From Rugalucina vietnamica (lineage: Eukaryota; Mollusca; Bivalvia; Lucinida; Lucinidae): 64,000 nt of DNA. This document shows, piece after piece, positions 52,080 to 64,000 of this stretch. Location: positions 40,018,329 through 40,082,328 of the forward strand of contig OZ024880.1 in assembly GCA_964017185.1 (NCBI GenBank), in the 5' to 3' direction. The notes under the pieces are model-generated. The model worked only from the letters and a program-made list of their open reading frames with translations. It was not told where the DNA came from and made no database searches. Positions within the stretch are counted from its first letter, which is position 1, and each line of letters starts with the position of its first letter. A program made the position numbers and the translations under genes.

Positions 52080-52770
52080 TTCTTGTTTAATTTATTTTCT
52101 TTTCGTGTGATTCGATGGTTTCTTTTGGTAAACGTCAACCCGGAAGAGAATTAGTTGAATATATACTTTGATAGATAGTGGTCTGAGACACATAAGTATC
52201 TTTCACACACACTCCCATTATAATTTCTCCCAAATCAAGAGTCATCCCTGTGCTTTACTACTCTTAGTGAGTGTGCCTCAACTTACTCAGCATATGAGAG
52301 TACGTCCCAGGCCGCATGCAAGTGCAGCAAAGAAGTATCATCAGGAAACATGATCGTGAAAGGTATATACAAGCAAGTTTTCGTAATGGGGTAATAGCCA
52401 GCATCCAAGTACCGTATTTTAGCTGTTTAGGGATACCCCAAAACTATCAACAATGATAAATGAGAATTCAACAATCACTGCATTCGTAATTTTGGCCAAA
52501 GGATGGAAAAACAGCAGCTTATAAAATCACACCATTGAGCATGATATTCAAGAATGGTTATGGCACAGCCGCGTTGGTAGATACTCATTTATGACCAATA
52601 CATCTTTACATCTTATACAGTCTTACATCTTAAACTTACTGCGGAAGCTCTGCCACACACTTTGGGCCAGTTGCTTGCAACGTTGTATTTAGTTGTCTCT
52701 ACCCTAGTATTGCTTGTTAAGAAACACATTATTGTAAGGATAATTATTTAAAGCTTTAACACAAGTGAAA

Positions 52771-62425
<9,655 letters not shown>

Positions 62426-63062
62426 GTATGTCCTTTGCTTTGTATCAAGTATACGAAAGATGTGTTTTCCTATTATCATTATTGTATATCTATGCCAAAC
62501 TATAACATTATATTTCAGACATTGAAAATAGTTTCTGTGCATGGAAATTCTCGTTTAAACATGCCGCCGCTTTTATGTAAACTTACAGAGGCCAACCAGG
62601 TACGCATTTGAAACACCTTAACATATACTGAGCCAAACTTATAACGCAACATCGGTATATTAGTAAACTTTGTCTCCACTGAATTAGATAGCCGAACGAT
62701 CTACACATCTCACAACATTTTGTGTTATGCGTCTCAGGAAATTAATTAGTTTTCAGAGGTTGGGTCTTGGCAAAAAAAATGAACCCAGAATGCGACATGT
62801 GACTTGTATTCGTACCCTAGAAATTAATGTCAGTTTTCAGGATAACCCCTGCACCATTTTTAGGCAATGAATCATTTTACTGTTAAACGATCAGTTTTAC
62901 TCATTTTGAGCAGAGTTGAAGACTCATTTTCACTCCCAACCATTCAAGTTTATTCACATTTTAACATTTGTTAAAGACGTTCCTGACTCAACAATTGGAC
63001 GCTATTGTGTTTTCTAACAATGCTGAATCACGGAATCAACATGTTTTCACAAAGGTTTTCAT
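62426..63062. other. intron 3 of copy 2
   Basis: Conserved with 17940-18580. No exon supported. Confidence 0.6.
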
Positions 63063-63814
63063 GTTTTCAGTTTAGAAAAATCATAACACGTTACAGACGT
63101 ATAGGTTATAACTTGAATGTTATGCGACAGTCTGCATGCTTAGTTTTTAACCCAATCACGGTTGATAACTATGCTGCCTTCTTTAATTGCAAGCCAGTGG
63201 GTCGGGCGTCAGACTCTATGATGGCCCCGACTTAAAGCTATTCATTTTAGTTGGTTGGGGCCGGAGCTTCTTGTCTGTTGCTTGGCCCACCGGGGTTCGG
63301 TGCCCAGGGATCTCCATCGTCGGGCAGCTTACTCAATATGTGAGTCCTGGTTTTTGATTCATCAGGATGTTTATCATGATTTATTTGTTTGTTCTTGATG
63401 ATTCATTGACTAGTTAGAGATTCACCACGAGGACCGAAGAACTAACTAAATGTTATGAACCACTGCAGAAGCTGAGGGTGAGGTTATGGCCATGTAAAAT
63501 CGATTTAAACCCGCCAGTAACTTTGTGTTACTGATCGTTCCAAGTCGATACTTCTGTGGTGGTTCTTTTTGTTTTATGTCTTGGTGTTTAAAATATTTTT
63601 GTGCTGTTGGCGCCTTATGTATGTTTTCATATTTTTAGTTAAGTTAAGGTTACTGAGTGGCCACCTATTGGGAAAATAGCTGCTCATTCGGCTTACGAAA
63701 TGTTTTCATGGTATAAGTACCTGATTGTTAGTTTGTTTTTTTCCCACCTCGGTTTTTGGAGTGGGAATCTTTTTCTGATTGCGCCTTTTCCTGACCTTTG
63801 CCTACTTGTACCTT
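63063..63814 (+). mobile_element. 5'-truncated retroelement copy with target duplication
   Basis: TTTTCAT flanks both sides (63056-63062, 63815-63821). The uninterrupted site is seen in copy 1 near 18575 (AAAGGTTTCATCAAAAACAT). It contains the last part of the family ORF (63070-63235) and the complete 3' end. Confidence 0.92.
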
Positions 63815-64000
63815 TTTTCATCAAAAACATTCGCCGTTAGAATTTTTCACCAATTCCATTTTCTACTGTGTTCAATGGAATGCTCAGTACTAAACGTTCA
63901 ATTTTCAATGATGTAAACTTTGATTTGAAAGTTTGGGTACAAATGGATAGAAGACATTTTACAATTGCCCTAGACTAGCTACTAGTCTGTGAAACATATT

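Overview
The window is animal nuclear DNA, most likely from a bivalve or related mollusc. It is AT-rich and intron-rich, with no prokaryotic gene packing. It is crowded with tRNA-headed SINEs, a CR1/L2-like LINE, hairpin-ended elements full of tandem repeats (terminal words GCTCACCTGAGCC...GGTGAGC) and many TA-flanked non-autonomous DNA elements. The species is an inference from repeat style; no marker gene is present.

The biology centres on one gene and its tandem paralogue, both on the + strand. Copy 1 can be assembled from 10569 to 34002 as eight coding exons: signal peptide, Ig domain 1, Ig domain 2, two tiny stalk exons, a transmembrane exon and two cytoplasmic exons. All splice sites and phases agree, and the lengths sum to 1233 nt (410 aa plus stop). 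The product is a single-pass type I receptor with two Ig-like domains and a short tail carrying four tyrosines, one in an ITIM-like context (LxYxxL). Copy 2 has its signal exon at 52771 and its Ig exons at 61223 and 62024 (exon lengths 58, 456 and 402 nt, identical to copy 1); its 3' half lies beyond the window. The duplicated block covers about 7.16-18.78 kb and 52.08-63.97 kb.

Other points on the gene: an array of six nearly identical 118-124 bp units (19.93-20.64 kb) in the intron before the stalk, each repeating a stalk-like micro-exon with its 3' splice site; a GC donor overlapping a GT donor at the penultimate exon that would switch long and short tails; and paralogue divergence concentrated in the first half of Ig domain 2.

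Layout: 0-7 kb tandem repeat, MITE and a broken LINE carrying a 1.17-kb insertion; 7-10.5 kb 5' flank of copy 1, with a 2.1-kb element carrying a SINE that carries a further insertion; 10.5-34 kb copy 1 and its repeat-filled introns, including a 5.3-kb terminal-inverted-repeat element at 25.2-30.5 kb; 34-52 kb repeats between the paralogues; 52-64 kb copy 2, its first intron holding a 1-kb foldback, a hairpin-ended repeat element and a long (AT)n tract. Comparing the two blocks gives empty sites for several insertions, which supports their boundaries.
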